Source: Leucaena leucocephala (Eukaryota > Streptophyta > Magnoliopsida > Fabales > Fabaceae). Taken from it: a DNA stretch of 64,000 bases. Positions within the stretch are counted from its first letter, which is position 1, and every line of letters begins with the position of its first letter. The stretch covers positions 751,501-815,500 of the forward strand of contig CM073560.1 in assembly GCA_037074615.1 (NCBI GenBank), read 5' to 3'. A program made the translations under genes and the position numbers. The notes beneath the pieces are model-generated. The model was not told where the DNA came from and made no database searches. It saw only the letters and a program-made list of their open reading frames with translations. Shown here in pieces: positions 37,614-47,997 of this stretch.

Positions 37614-37744
37614 AAAAAAGAGGATATTGCATTTGTATGTCTACCTACTTGGATTATATTCCCCAGTCAAATAGATGATATTCATTTTTAACGTGCATAC
37701 ACAATATTTCCCCCAACACATAATATTGTTTTGGGAAATCACTA

Positions 37745-37880
37745 TAATTATCAAAAAATCCTATAACAAAATAGCATTATGAACTATTATCATTTCTTAC
37801 ACTAAAATTTATTATATACTGCTTATTTGTTGTGAATTTTTTTAGTAATTATATTTTTAGTAGTTATCTTCCTTAGAACC
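37745..37880. mobile_element. MITE family A, copy 2
   Basis: Left arm ATAATTATCAAAAAATCCTA then TAACAAAATAGCATTATG. Right arm as reverse complement: ATAATTACTAAAAAAATTCA then CAACAAATAAGCAGTATAT. Same arm sequence and flank (AGAACCTGATAATGAATTTC) as copy 1, more diverged. Confidence 0.6.
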
Positions 37881-37970
37881 TGATAATGAATTTCCATGTT
37901 GTTTTTCATGGTGAGAGTTGTTGTATTTAATAGCTCTATATAAATTTTGATAGGATATATGGCTCTATAT

Positions 37971-38240
37971 TTTTTTTAGATACAAAAAGTTTTGGAAGGG
38001 GAGTGGGCTTACTCACGATCTAAAGGTAGAACGAAGTCTCTCTTCCTATTAGATTATACCAATATTGGGCAGAGAGAGCCGTCAATTACCCTCAGTACGT
38101 AAACTTAGGCACTCAAGAGTTAGGATGCCTCCCCAAGCGCCGTGACTGGAACTACAATAAAATGGTATTCCCCATGGATCAAACACGCTTCAAATAGTCA
38201 CATGTTTCATCCCTTCACCAGATGAACTCACGGACGATAG
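37971..38240 (-). mobile_element. tRNA-derived SINE, family 2, copy 1
   Basis: Minus-strand element. The head has an A-box-like GAGTTCATCTGGTGAAGGG and the B box GCGTGTTTGATCCATGGGG, then TAGTTCCAGTCACGGCGCTT and a T-rich 3' tail at 37971. It is about 60-70% similar by eye to 57890-58160. It is flanked by GATATATGGCTCTATAT (37954-37970) and GTTATATAGCTCTATAT (38241-38257), a likely target-site duplication. Confidence 0.7.
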
Positions 38241-38257
38241 GTTATATAGCTCTATAT

Positions 38258-38443
38258 TTTTTTTTGTTGCCCACCTGGTTCACCGGAGCTTTGCCCCAAC
38301 TATATCTGGATCCGACCCGCATCGCGCACCTGGCTATGGTGGGTGAGTCTCCCAACAGAAATTTTTTGCATACGCCAAGGCTCGAACTTGAAACCTTACT
38401 TAAGCGATACCGAGCCTCTTACCACTTGGACTAACCCTCGTTG
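38258..38443 (-). mobile_element. tRNA-derived SINE, family 1, copy A
   Basis: Minus strand: GAGGGTTAGTCCAAGTGGTA (A box) then AAGAGGCTCGGTATCGC, and GGTTTCAAGTTCGAGCCTT (B box). The body is GAGACTCACCCACCATAGCC followed by AGGTGCGCGATGCGGGTCGG, with an A-rich tail. Flanked by GTTATATAGCTCTATAT and GTTATGTAGCTTTATAT. Confidence 0.85.
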
Positions 38444-38460
38444 GTTATGTAGCTTTATAT

Positions 38461-38646
38461 TTTTTTTTGTTACCCACCCGGTTCACCAAAGCTTTGCCTC
38501 TACTACATCTGGATCCGACCCACATCGCGCACCTGGCTATGGTGGGTAAGTCTCCCAACGAAAATTTTCTGCATACGCTAAGGCTCAAACTCGAGACCTC
38601 GCTTAAGTGATACAGAGTCGCTTACCACTCGAACTAACCCCCGTTG
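38461..38646 (-). mobile_element. tRNA-derived SINE, family 1, copy B
   Basis: Same family and orientation as copy A, about 90% alike by eye, placed immediately next to it. Flanked by GTTATGTAGCTTTATAT (38444-38460) and GTATATAGCTTTATAT (38647-38662), so the same target sequence is present a fourth time. Confidence 0.85.
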
Positions 38647-38662
38647 GTATATAGCTTTATAT

Positions 38663-40260
38663 TTAATAGCTTGAGTGGGAAGAAAATGCTTTCCTTCGGT
38701 TGGGCTTAGCCTGGTCTAAGACCCATTCATTCAAAACTTGGACTCGGTGATTTTCATCGAGCCTAATTGGAATGAATTGGGTCAATTTGCAGCCCAACCC
38801 AATCAAATCCGGCTCAATTCAGATTTGAACTGAGCTTCTTTGATCGCATTAACTAATCCAGCCCAATTTAAAAGTGTTTTTGCGCCATTTGATCCGTCTT
38901 AAATGTGGTGGGTGGCAGTATCTTTATTTTATTTTTTTTGATACAGAGGCAATATCTTTATCTTTAAAGGGAAATGACAATATTACCATCGATTGGGTCA
39001 ACAATTCAAAAATTATTTTTCTAAAATGTAATTTTTGCAAACTCCCTTCACCAACAAGTAGGCGAGGTCTGACTTCTGCCTTAACTCTAATCAATTTTGA
39101 AGCCTAAATCACCAAAACTTCGTTTAGCAGAAAAACCTTATTTTTTCGAATCAAGTCGTCCAAAACATTAATTAGCCCTCCTTATGATTTAATGAACCGT
39201 TGATATTTTCATGTGTTTTATTACGTGATATGTGGACCCATGAACTCATGAACTATGTAGTAACGTGCATTATACAGCAGTACAGCACAAATATTCCACT
39301 AGTGTAAACAACAAATGCTTATTCTTAACTGAAAAAAAGATGGTTATTGCTTTTATTTGACAGCTTTGCGGCAACTAAACAGTGTTAAGCCATATTATGT
39401 TTACACTTTAGAGAATGGATTGAACTATATATTACCCACAAAGCTATTCTCTTTACAGTTAAAAATGATTATAAAAGTCCATGATATTACTATTTGAAAT
39501 GTATTTAGCACAGGACGTTCATGAAGATTCATCTATATTTTTTTCGCATTTGATCTTGCGAGCTAGTTAATGGAAAGTTCAGCGAACTCAGCATCTCACT
39601 TGCTTGTAAAATCATCTCTATATAAATCATATAACTCCCATATTTATGTCGAGTTATCTCACTTGTAACGAGTATGAGTTTTTTTTAGGAGAACCCCACC
39701 TCAAAAATTAGCTGTTAGAGTTAGAGAGCCTAAAGTCTTATCCTCTTTCAAGGTCACCCTCCTAATGAGACTTATGAGAATTTGATTTGTTTGCTGAAAG
39801 TTTCTTTAATCTAGCTAGCTAGTTCCTGGTAAGTGACTTGTTTGTTCATGATTTGAAATGAAAATAACAAGGCTATATGCGTGGGTTCTTTCAAGTGTCA
39901 CAGTTGACCCATAACTCATCATTCAAGCACATGAGGGAAATTAAAACAAATAGTTTCTTATATAGCAGACGAAGCAGCAACCGTGTCGCGTAAACCCTAA
40001 ATGTCTTCAGAGAGATGAGCAGAAGTCTCTGTGGGGGAACCCTGTATCTTTCCATGATCACAAGAAAAGCCTTCTTCTTCTCAACAGATCCTTCTCACTT
40101 AAAATAACCACTCTTCTGAACGGGGCCGATCCAATCACAGTATGCTAAGTCTACTTATATACTATATATATATATATATATATCTGTAAATCCCTATAGT
40201 GTATGTATATCAGTATTGAGAGACTAAATAATACACTCAAATATGATCAAATTATGAGGA
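38663..40260. other. Intergenic DNA
   Basis: AT-rich spacer with an AT microsatellite near 40163-40182. No gene, RNA or complete element recognised. Confidence 0.55.
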
Positions 40261-40267
40261 TATGAAA

Positions 40268-40415
40268 GAAGAAATATAATCACTAAAAAATTCAGGATAA
40301 ATAAATAGTTATAAATTGATTGTTATTTTTTACACCAGAACTTATCATTCTATATTGTTCACTTGCCGTGAAACTTTTAATAATTATATTTATTTTTTAA
40401 GACCTCAGTTAGTAA
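40268..40415. mobile_element. MITE family A, copy 3
   Basis: Left arm AATATAATCACTAAAAAATT then CAGGATAAATAAATAGTT. Right arm as reverse complement: AATATAATTATTAAAAGTTT then CACGGCAAGTGAACAATATAG. It is followed by AAGACCTCAGTTAGTAATTTTC, which corresponds to the flank of copies 1 and 2, so the element is probably somewhat longer than marked. Confidence 0.6.
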
Positions 40416-41760
40416 TTTTCTCTAATTGGAAATTAGGGTACAATATGTTTAACAAGTGCATGAACTCATTTGTAATAATTATTATGTCAAGAATATTGGA
40501 GTTCAATTGCTTTGAGTAGTGCTCATGCTTTCCTTCTAGTTGAACTTTTGCACAGAAAGGTTCTCACAAGTCCTATAATACTTTGTAAGCACTCAACACA
40601 CATGTGGAAGATAAAAAAGCTGAACACTCAAAATTTGTAATGTCATCCCACCTCTCTTTTCTTTGGCAGTAGCATGAAATATAAATGAGATTTCTCAGCT
40701 CAGTCCTATAACCTATGTGTATTAACGTACAAAGAATCAAATCCAGAGATATCATTCACTGTATATCTTTATCTCTTTGTTGAATATCGAAAAAGATGAC
40801 ACAAATTGCTTAGTGCATGTCGACTCAACAATCTTATAGTGGTGTAGCTATATATGGTGCCAAAATTGTTGGGATTTATCATTCATATCGTCCTTGCCAT
40901 TTAACTGTGCTCCTTTTAGGATGCGCATGCACAATATATACAGCATTGCGCAAAGTAACTTTCACAATTCACTGCAATTATTTCATATTTATGCATGCTC
41001 CGTAGCTACAAGATAATTTCCATGAAAAAAGATTTTCTCCACTATATGATAAATTATGACTTTTTATTATATCAACCATTGCTCATTCTTTTCATCCATA
41101 CATACTAAATAATTCTATAAACATAATCATTTATCCATATCCACCAAAGAATTAACTTAATCTCAAGAGGCATCATTATTCTGAAATTCAATATCCCTAA
41201 CTAGAGACACTTGATTAGAATTTGCTTTATGTTATATTCATGTATCTTATATATATGTCCAAGATTATAGTAACTCGTATAACAGAATGAATAATATAAA
41301 ATCTTTAGAAGATATTGTGTTTCAGAAACCAAAAATTATCGGATCGCTAGATTAGATAGATACTTCATCACATACAATTTTCTGGTCCAACAGCTAATCA
41401 GGGATAATCTTTTTTAATTGATTTTTGGGTCCTACAAAAATTGGCTATAAACCCCTTTTAATTAGTGGCGGTAACATAAATAATTGAACATCAACGTTTG
41501 TCCTCTTACACTTGTCCTAATTTGCTGTGTCTCTTCCATACTTAGGTACAAATATAAAGCATGCACAAAATTGATCCTGCTATTTCCTTCTACTGAGATG
41601 ACCCTAATGCCTCATCATCATATATCTTTTTGAATTGTGTGGACCTACACATTTTCCGCGACTTTTTCTGTTCGATTCATAAAAAGAATCAGCACAAAAT
41701 TAAGCTAGGAAAGGGTAAGCATTAGGTCCAATAATATAATGATGAGTTTCAACATCAAAA
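40416..41760. other. Intergenic DNA upstream of the WAT1-like array
   Basis: AT-rich spacer. Short open frames have no support. The last few hundred bases are the likely upstream region of the first WAT1-like gene. Confidence 0.5.
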
Positions 41761-41764
41761 TATC

Positions 41765-41772
41765 TATATAAA
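41765..41772 (+). promoter_or_regulatory. TATA box of WAT1-like gene A
   Basis: TATATAAA, 68 bp upstream of the second base triplet of the ATG region (ATG at 41840). This leaves room for a short leader of about 40 nt, usual for a plant core promoter. Confidence 0.6.
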
Positions 41773-41839
41773 CCCACGTTTTTCTTGTCTTAGAGCTCGT
41801 AGAGAGTTAGCAAAGGAAGAAAGATAAAAAAATAAAGAA

Positions 41840-44235
41840 ATGAAGAGTTCACTTTGTTATGTGGCCAAGAATAAGGCTTATGTTGCAATGATCTTCACTC
41901 AATTCGTGTATGCAGGCATGGCTTTGTTGTCCAAAGCTGCAATTGCCAAGGGAATGAACCCTTACGTTTTTGTTGTTTACCGGCAAGCTTTCGCCTCGCT
42001 TGCCTTGTCTCCATTCGCATTCTTCGACCGGTTCTTCACTGCACCTTTTTCATATTTTTTGGCATCTCCATTGACATATCATTTTACCTAACCTAAACTA
42101 ACAAGCTTGTTTGTCTCTTAAAATCTGCAGTAAACAACAAGATGCTACCTTGTCATACAACTTGCTCAGCAAAATCTTTCTTGTTTCCCTAGTTGGGTAT
42201 GCATGTACTTTTTAATTACTGTATATGCTTTTATCAGAAATACACAAATTAAAGAATTTTGTTTGTGCATGCTTATTCAGGTTAACACTAAGTTCAAATC
42301 TTTACTATGTTGCAATCAACTATACTTCTGCAACATTTGCTGCAGCCTCCACAAACACTATCCCTGCCATTACTTTCATCATGGCTGTTATAATCAGGTA
42401 TCAAACAGTAATATGCGTGTGTAGTGTGTGTATTTTTACTTTTGTCGTCTAAGTAAAAAAGCGTCTTCTGGCTTTAAAATGTTAGGGTGGAAAGCATTTC
42501 TGTGAAGCATATTCAAGGGATTGCCAAGATTTTGGGTTCTATTTTGAGCCTTTGTGGGGCAATAACATTTGCTTTGGTCAAAGGACCTTCAATAGGTTTC
42601 ATGAATTGGCATCCATCAAATCAGCGGAGTATTTCTCATTCAATAACAGCACTTCACTCTAAAGCAGATCAAATTAAAGGAGTTATTATGATGCTCTCAG
42701 CAAACACTTCTTGGTCTTTGTGGCTTATTTTGCAGGTATGTTAGTCTGAAGGTTAATATATATATATGTATTAGATCAATATCTCAAGAGCATATGATGA
42801 ATATATAATATATTCCTTCTAAGTGAACTTGTGTGCAAATTTACTTGCTTCAGGGATATATAGTAAAGGAATACCCTGCAAAATTTCGCCTCACTACACT
42901 ACAGTGCTTCTTTAGCTGCATACAGACAGTTGTTTTGGCTGTCACGGTGGAAAGGAATCCTTCAGCGTGGAAGCTTGGATGGGACATTCATCTTCTTTCT
43001 GTGGCTTATTGTGTATGTTTTCATACCATTTTTAACTTATCTTTACATTTCGTGTTAATGGTTGAATAGATATGTTGAAATTGTTAAGTGAAGGTCTCTT
43101 AATAGAATTTCATTATAGTCGCTAACTCCTATACCTATCTCTCTCTCTCTATATATATATACAACAACAACAACAACAAAGCCTTATCCCATTAAATGGG
43201 GTCTCTCTCTCTATATATAATTTAGGCTTGAACAATGAATAATTTGCAGGATCACCATGTACTGTGCTAAAACTTTTGGGGGAATGACAGTAAAATCCCA
43301 AGAAAGAGACTTAATTAACAAAAAATCGAGTGGACAGCACAAACTTATTATTATTTTCTCAATTTGTTATTAGATTTTAAAGTAATATCTCACAATTATT
43401 CCCCCCAACGTTTTAGTTTACGGAGATGTGTTGCCTAGACCTTTGTGGACCTACTTGGTTACATACCAAAATGGTGTCTGTGAAAAACGTGAAATTCTTT
43501 CGGAACCGAAGTGGATGCATTTCTCTCCAAGGAGATTGGAGAATGTCATTTTCATAGCCCGCTGTTTCTCAAGTCATCTCTCGAACAGGAAAAATACGGC
43601 TTCCTGATTTGTCGCACTAAAATTTAATTGCCTTTATTATCACATACTTCCAAATTAGTTAATCCATGGTCATTATTTCAGGGTGTAATTGTGGCAGGAA
43701 TTACGTATTGGCTGCAAGTGTGCACTATAGAGGAGAAAGGCGCAGTCTTCACAGCAATGTTCACTCCTCTCTCTCTCATAATCACCGCCATCTTCTCTGC
43801 ACTCTTTTGGAGAGAATCACTTCATTGGGGAAGGTCCTTATATATATAATCCTTAAGACTACAACAATTTGATGTTTTCTTTTTGGAAAATTGCCCATAA
43901 AAACCTGTTTGGAGAATTAATTACATGCCCAATGGTACTTCAATTCAAGTATCTCCAAACAGGTATTTATGGGCAATTTTCTCTTTTTTTGGGTTTATTA
44001 CCAAATTCTTCATTAGATTATGATATATTAAGATTGAGTAGATGAAATTTTAAAATTACTCTATATATGCTTTAATTTGTTGTCGATTTGTAATTTATAT
44101 GGCAGTGTGGGTGGAACTATTTTGCTGGTGATTGGACTCTACGTTGTGCTGTTGGGAAAGAACAGAGAAACTGAAAAAGTCCAAAGCCATGAAAACACAC
44201 AACCACCAAAAGATCAGTGCTCTTCACAGGTCTGA
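41840..44235 (+). CDS. WAT1-related (nodulin MtN21/EamA) transporter, gene A
   Basis: Seven exons: 41840-42030, 42131-42196, 42281-42397, 42486-42735, 42854-43012, 43682-43833, 44106-44235. All introns are GT..AG and all phases agree; 354 aa. Multi-pass membrane protein of the plant DMT superfamily with two EamA repeats (about 15-140 and 190-320). Typical motifs include NKAYVAMIFTQFVYAGMALL, KGMNPYVFVVYRQAFA, ATFAAASTNTIPAITFIMAV, GITYWLQVCTIEEKGAVFTA and FWRESLHWGR. Ten membrane helices are expected; the C-terminal tail after GLYVVLLGKNRE is short and hydrophilic. Relatives include the vacuolar auxin exporter WAT1 and amino-acid exporters of the UmamiT group; the substrate here is unknown. 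Intron 5 (669 bp) carries an RTE-like tail and intron 6 a foldback element. First of a three-member tandem array. Confidence 0.9.
43160..43206 (-). mobile_element. RTE LINE 3'-end remnant in intron 5 of WAT1-like gene A
   Basis: On the minus strand, CCCCATTTAATGGGATAAGG then CTTTGTTGTTGTTGTTGTTG. This resembles the 3' terminus with a TTG-repeat tail that I know from plant RTE LINEs. Only about 45 bp remain. Adjacent CT and TA microsatellites flank it. Confidence 0.5.
43885..43981. repeat. 97-bp foldback in intron 6 of WAT1-like gene A
   Basis: Left arm GGAAAATTGCCCATAAAAAC then CTGTTTGGAGA (43885-43915). Right arm TCTCCAAACAGGTATTTATG then GGCAATTTTC (43952-43981). The arms pair over 30 bp with one mismatch and a loop of about 36 nt. 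It is non-coding and sits between exons 6 and 7. It could be a tiny MITE or the inverted termini left by a deletion. Confidence 0.85.
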
Positions 44236-44775
44236 TATCACAAAATGAATCAAGAGAAATTTGTCTTTTTGTTCGTGGATTGATGAGGTCTCTTGTGCTA
44301 AGAATGAATATATATATTAATGCTAAATCTGATTAACGTATAAATCTAGTTATTTTATTGTTAATCAAAATGTATGCATGTATGTAAAGATAGTTTTGTG
44401 TTGTGTTGTTACTAATAAGACGGGTGTTAACTTTTACATTTATTGTAAGCAGCTTTACAAAAAAATAATTATTTATGCTTCAAGTCTCTTTGAATTACTG
44501 CTAATTTCCAAGATGAATAAACGATCATTATTTCAAATCAAATTTAAATCATTCAATTTTTTTAAAAATGTTCAAAAAGAAATATAATCTAAATAATTTG
44601 TAGCTGTGTTTAATAATTTTTTTTAATTAGGATCATCTCCATTTGCAACAATTAAACATATGTTACACATATGCTTTCCGGCCCATACCAATAAGGTTTT
44701 TCAGAGCTGCTTAAAATCTTAATAATTTAGGTATTTAGAAGGCCTTCTAAATGATTTAATTATGGATCATATATA
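44236..44775. other. Intergenic DNA between WAT1-like genes A and B, left part
   Basis: Probable 3' untranslated region of gene A in the first 150-200 bp, then AT-rich DNA up to the hAT-type element. No gene. Confidence 0.5.
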
Positions 44776-44783
44776 GTTCCAAG

Positions 44784-45413
44784 TAGGGGTGGTAATTTAG
44801 GTTGGGCCCGCGGGCCCAACCCGCTAACCCGTCAAAAAATAGCGTGTTGGGTTGCAAAATTTGCAACCCACTCTGGTGCGGGTCTTTTTGACCCGCACCC
44901 GCAGCGGGCTAACCCGCCAGGTTGGCGGGTTAGCCCGCTTTTTTTTTTTTGCTTTTTCTTTTATTATATATATTGTATATTTATACTTTAATAATTTGAG
45001 GGTCTTAACTAAACAAGAGATATTACACTTAATTTATATTAACTTTATCTCATTGAGTCATTTTTTTCTTTATATATATTTATTTTATTTTATTATTATT
45101 TTCTTTGTAATATATTTATCTATGGATAGTGGCAAAATTGACTAAATAAATATTTTGATAACTTAAGACATGATTTGAATCTAATTAATATTGATATATG
45201 TAATTTTTTTTTAAAAAAGTTAAAAAAAATAAAAAAAATTATATATAAAAAATTAAAAAAAAAAGATGGCAGCCCGCCAACCCGCCTCGGCGGGCTCGGG
45301 TTGGTCTTATACCAACCCGCCTGGAGGCGGGCCTAAAAAGACCGGCCCGCCTCCAGCCCAACCCGCCGCGGGCTAACCCGTATTCGGCGGGTTAGCCCGC
45401 ATTATCAGTCCTA
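44784..45413. mobile_element. Non-autonomous hAT-type element (630 bp)
   Basis: Perfect 8-bp target duplication GTTCCAAG at 44776-44783 and 45414-45421. Termini TAGGGGTGGTAAT and, as reverse complement of the right end, TAGGACTGATAAT match at 10 of 13 positions and resemble the CAGGGGTGGCAA ends of plant hAT elements. Both sub-terminal arms are GC-rich and built from repeated AACCCGCC/GGCGGGTT motifs (about 150 bp each). The middle is AT-rich and non-coding. No transposase. Confidence 0.88.
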
Positions 45414-45421
45414 GTTCCAAG

Positions 45422-46247
45422 TCATAGCCTCATAGACTTTGTCAACTTTTATAAATTATCAATTATCGTGTCATTTTTGTAGGAAATGATGTCATAGATG
45501 ACAAAAAATTATTACCCCAAAAGTTGTTTCAAAATATCATCAAGTCCTTGTTTTTTTTTTTGCAAGATCCACGTAATAATACTGTTAAAGAGTCCTCGTC
45601 ATTACAATAATTTATTAGAATATAACTAAATCTTCCAGAATTTGTTTTTTCATTAGCAATAACAAGATAACACTCTTCTAACTTGAAAACATTTTTAAGC
45701 TTGCAAAATATCATATTTAATCATATTTCATATATGGATACGCGGGGATCTTTTTTATATCCTTTGTTCATTGTACATAATGAATTGGAGCTCGAAATAT
45801 CATTTGTTCATTGAACAAAGAAAGGTGAATTCGCCTTTTTTACGTTAGATGAATTATTACCCTATATATTGATATTCATTCATTTATTGAAGACATTAAT
45901 ATTGATTAATATCTAAAAACAATTTTTATGATAGGTAGCAATAAGTGATCTTTCTTAATTGGTATTTGGTGCCTTCAAAATTAAAGTAGCATATGAACCC
46001 CCCTTATTGTGTTAACATAAATAGCTCAAAATCCTTTTTTTACCCCCCTCGTGTTTTGGTTTCACATTGAAAATCACCTAATAAAAAGTCGTGTGGTTTC
46101 ACCATAAAATCACATACGGTATTTGTTCTCTTACATTACTTCGCTAGATCTGTTCTAGACAATACCACGCAACTAAGTTTTAATTTGTTGTCTAGATCTC
46201 TCATGAAAAGTGAGTAAAGGCAGCGAAGCAAAAAAGAAAAAAGAAAA
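45422..46247. other. Intergenic DNA upstream of WAT1-like gene B
   Basis: AT-rich spacer containing the presumed promoter and leader of gene B. No distinct TATA box stands out. Confidence 0.5.
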
Positions 46248-47997
46248 ATGATGAGGAGTTCACTTAGGTTCGTGGCAAGAAACAAGGCCTATAATGCAAT
46301 GATCTTCATTCAGATTATTAGCTCTGGCTTGGCTTTGTTATCCAAAGCTGCAATTTCCAAGGGAATGAACCCTCTTGTGTTTGTTGTTTATCGCCAGGCT
46401 TTTGCCTTCTTTTCCTTGTGTCCCTTCGCATTCTTCGATCGGTTCTTTCTTCACTCTTCCTCTTTGAATTTTCATTAACAAACCCTTTTACCTATATCTA
46501 AGCTTATTTTTGTGTTTTATATCTGCAGTAAACATGATGATGCTCCCTTGTCATTCAACTTACTGTGCAAAATATTTCTTGTTTCCTTGGTTGGGTATGA
46601 AAGTATTCCCTCTTTTTTATCGTATCAATCAAACAAGAGTCTTAATCCTTGAAAATTAGTCCTTTTTCATTCCTAGCTAGAAAGTGGAGGACAAAATTGT
46701 TACATATGCTCTTTTAAACATTCAGGTTAACACTAGCTACAAACTTATTCTCTGCTTCACTGAACTATGTGTCCGCGACATTAGCTTCAGCCTTCGCAAA
46801 TATCATCCCGGCCGTTACTTTCATCGTGGCTGTTATATTCAGGTACGAATGTGATGTGTATGTGTGCTTGTGTTTTACAAGACAAAACTCTCATATATTT
46901 ACCTCAGCTCATACAGCATAAAATCAATTCTCCACAACTAATCCAAACAGGTACTAACTAAAAACGTGTGTGGTGCTATAAAATGTAGAGTGGAAAGAGT
47001 TTCGATGAAGGAGATATATGGGAAAGCGAAGATTGGGGGGACAATTTTGAGCCTTTGTGGGGCAATAATATTTGGTTTAGTCAAAGGACCTCCAATAATA
47101 AGTTCCATCAAGGGGCATCCATCAAACGAGCAGAATGATTCTCACTCAAAAGGAGATCAGATCAAAGGAGTTATTATGATGCTCTCATCAAACGTCTCTA
47201 TGGCTTTGTGGCTTATTTTGCAAGTACGTACATTATTATTACTCTCATATAAATAATTGCTAATTAATTACATGGTTTAGTCATTTGGGTTTAAAAAGGA
47301 ACATAAAAAATTGACTTGTTTCTGCCTGCAGGGATTGGTTGTGAACAAATACCCAGCAAAATTTCGCTTCACAGCTCTACAGTGCTTATTTTGCTGTATA
47401 CAAACATCTGTTTTGGCTGTGATAATGGAAAGGGACCCTTCAGCATGGAAGCTTGAATGGGACGTTAACCTTCTTGCTGTGGTTTACTGTGTACGTTAAT
47501 GATTAATTAATAATTAATGAATGTTGAGCATTAAATTAGTCTTAATTAATGCATTGTGGTTTGCAGGGTGTGATCGTAACAGGGATTACATATTGGCTGC
47601 AACTGAGCGTGATAGAGGAGAAAGGCGCAGTGTTCTCGGCATTGTTCACTCCTCTTGCTCTTATAATCACTGCCATTTTCTCGGCAATTGTCTGGCGAGA
47701 GACCCTTCACTGGGGAAGGTACATACAAACTAAAAAATTATTCTAATAAGATATGTTTCATCATCTGTTTCTTCAAGTGTTAATGATGAGATGAATAACT
47801 TTTGTTGCAGTGTTGGGGGGATGATTTTGGTGGTGACTGGACTTTACAGTGTGTTGTGGGGGAAGAACAGAGAAACTGAACAAGAGCGAAGCCATGAAAC
47901 TGAAAACACACAACAATCAAGAGACACTACAACTACCACATTGGACATTCCGACAAAGAACGCACCACGATCTAGTATCGCACCCTCATCACAGTAG
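46248..47997 (+). CDS. WAT1-related (nodulin MtN21/EamA) transporter, gene B
   Basis: Seven exons: 46248-46441, 46529-46594, 46726-46842, 46989-47223, 47332-47490, 47567-47718, 47811-47997; all GT..AG, frame intact, 369 aa. Exons 2, 3, 5 and 6 have exactly the same lengths (66, 117, 159 and 152) as in gene A. It starts MMRSSLRFVARNKAYNAMIF and keeps the family blocks KGMNPLVFVVYRQAFAFFSL, FRFTALQCLFCCIQTSVLAV, GVIVTGITYWLQLSVIEEKG and VWRETLHWG. Two EamA repeats, ten expected helices, plasma-membrane or tonoplast location by family. The cytosolic tail is longer than in gene A and rich in Thr, Gln and Glu. Substrate not predictable from sequence. It is a tandem duplicate of gene A, about 2 kb downstream in the same orientation. 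Confidence 0.9.

Noticed and set aside
44852..45145. 97-codon open frame
   Set aside because: Lies entirely inside the hAT-type element; hydrophobic residues come from AT-rich codons.
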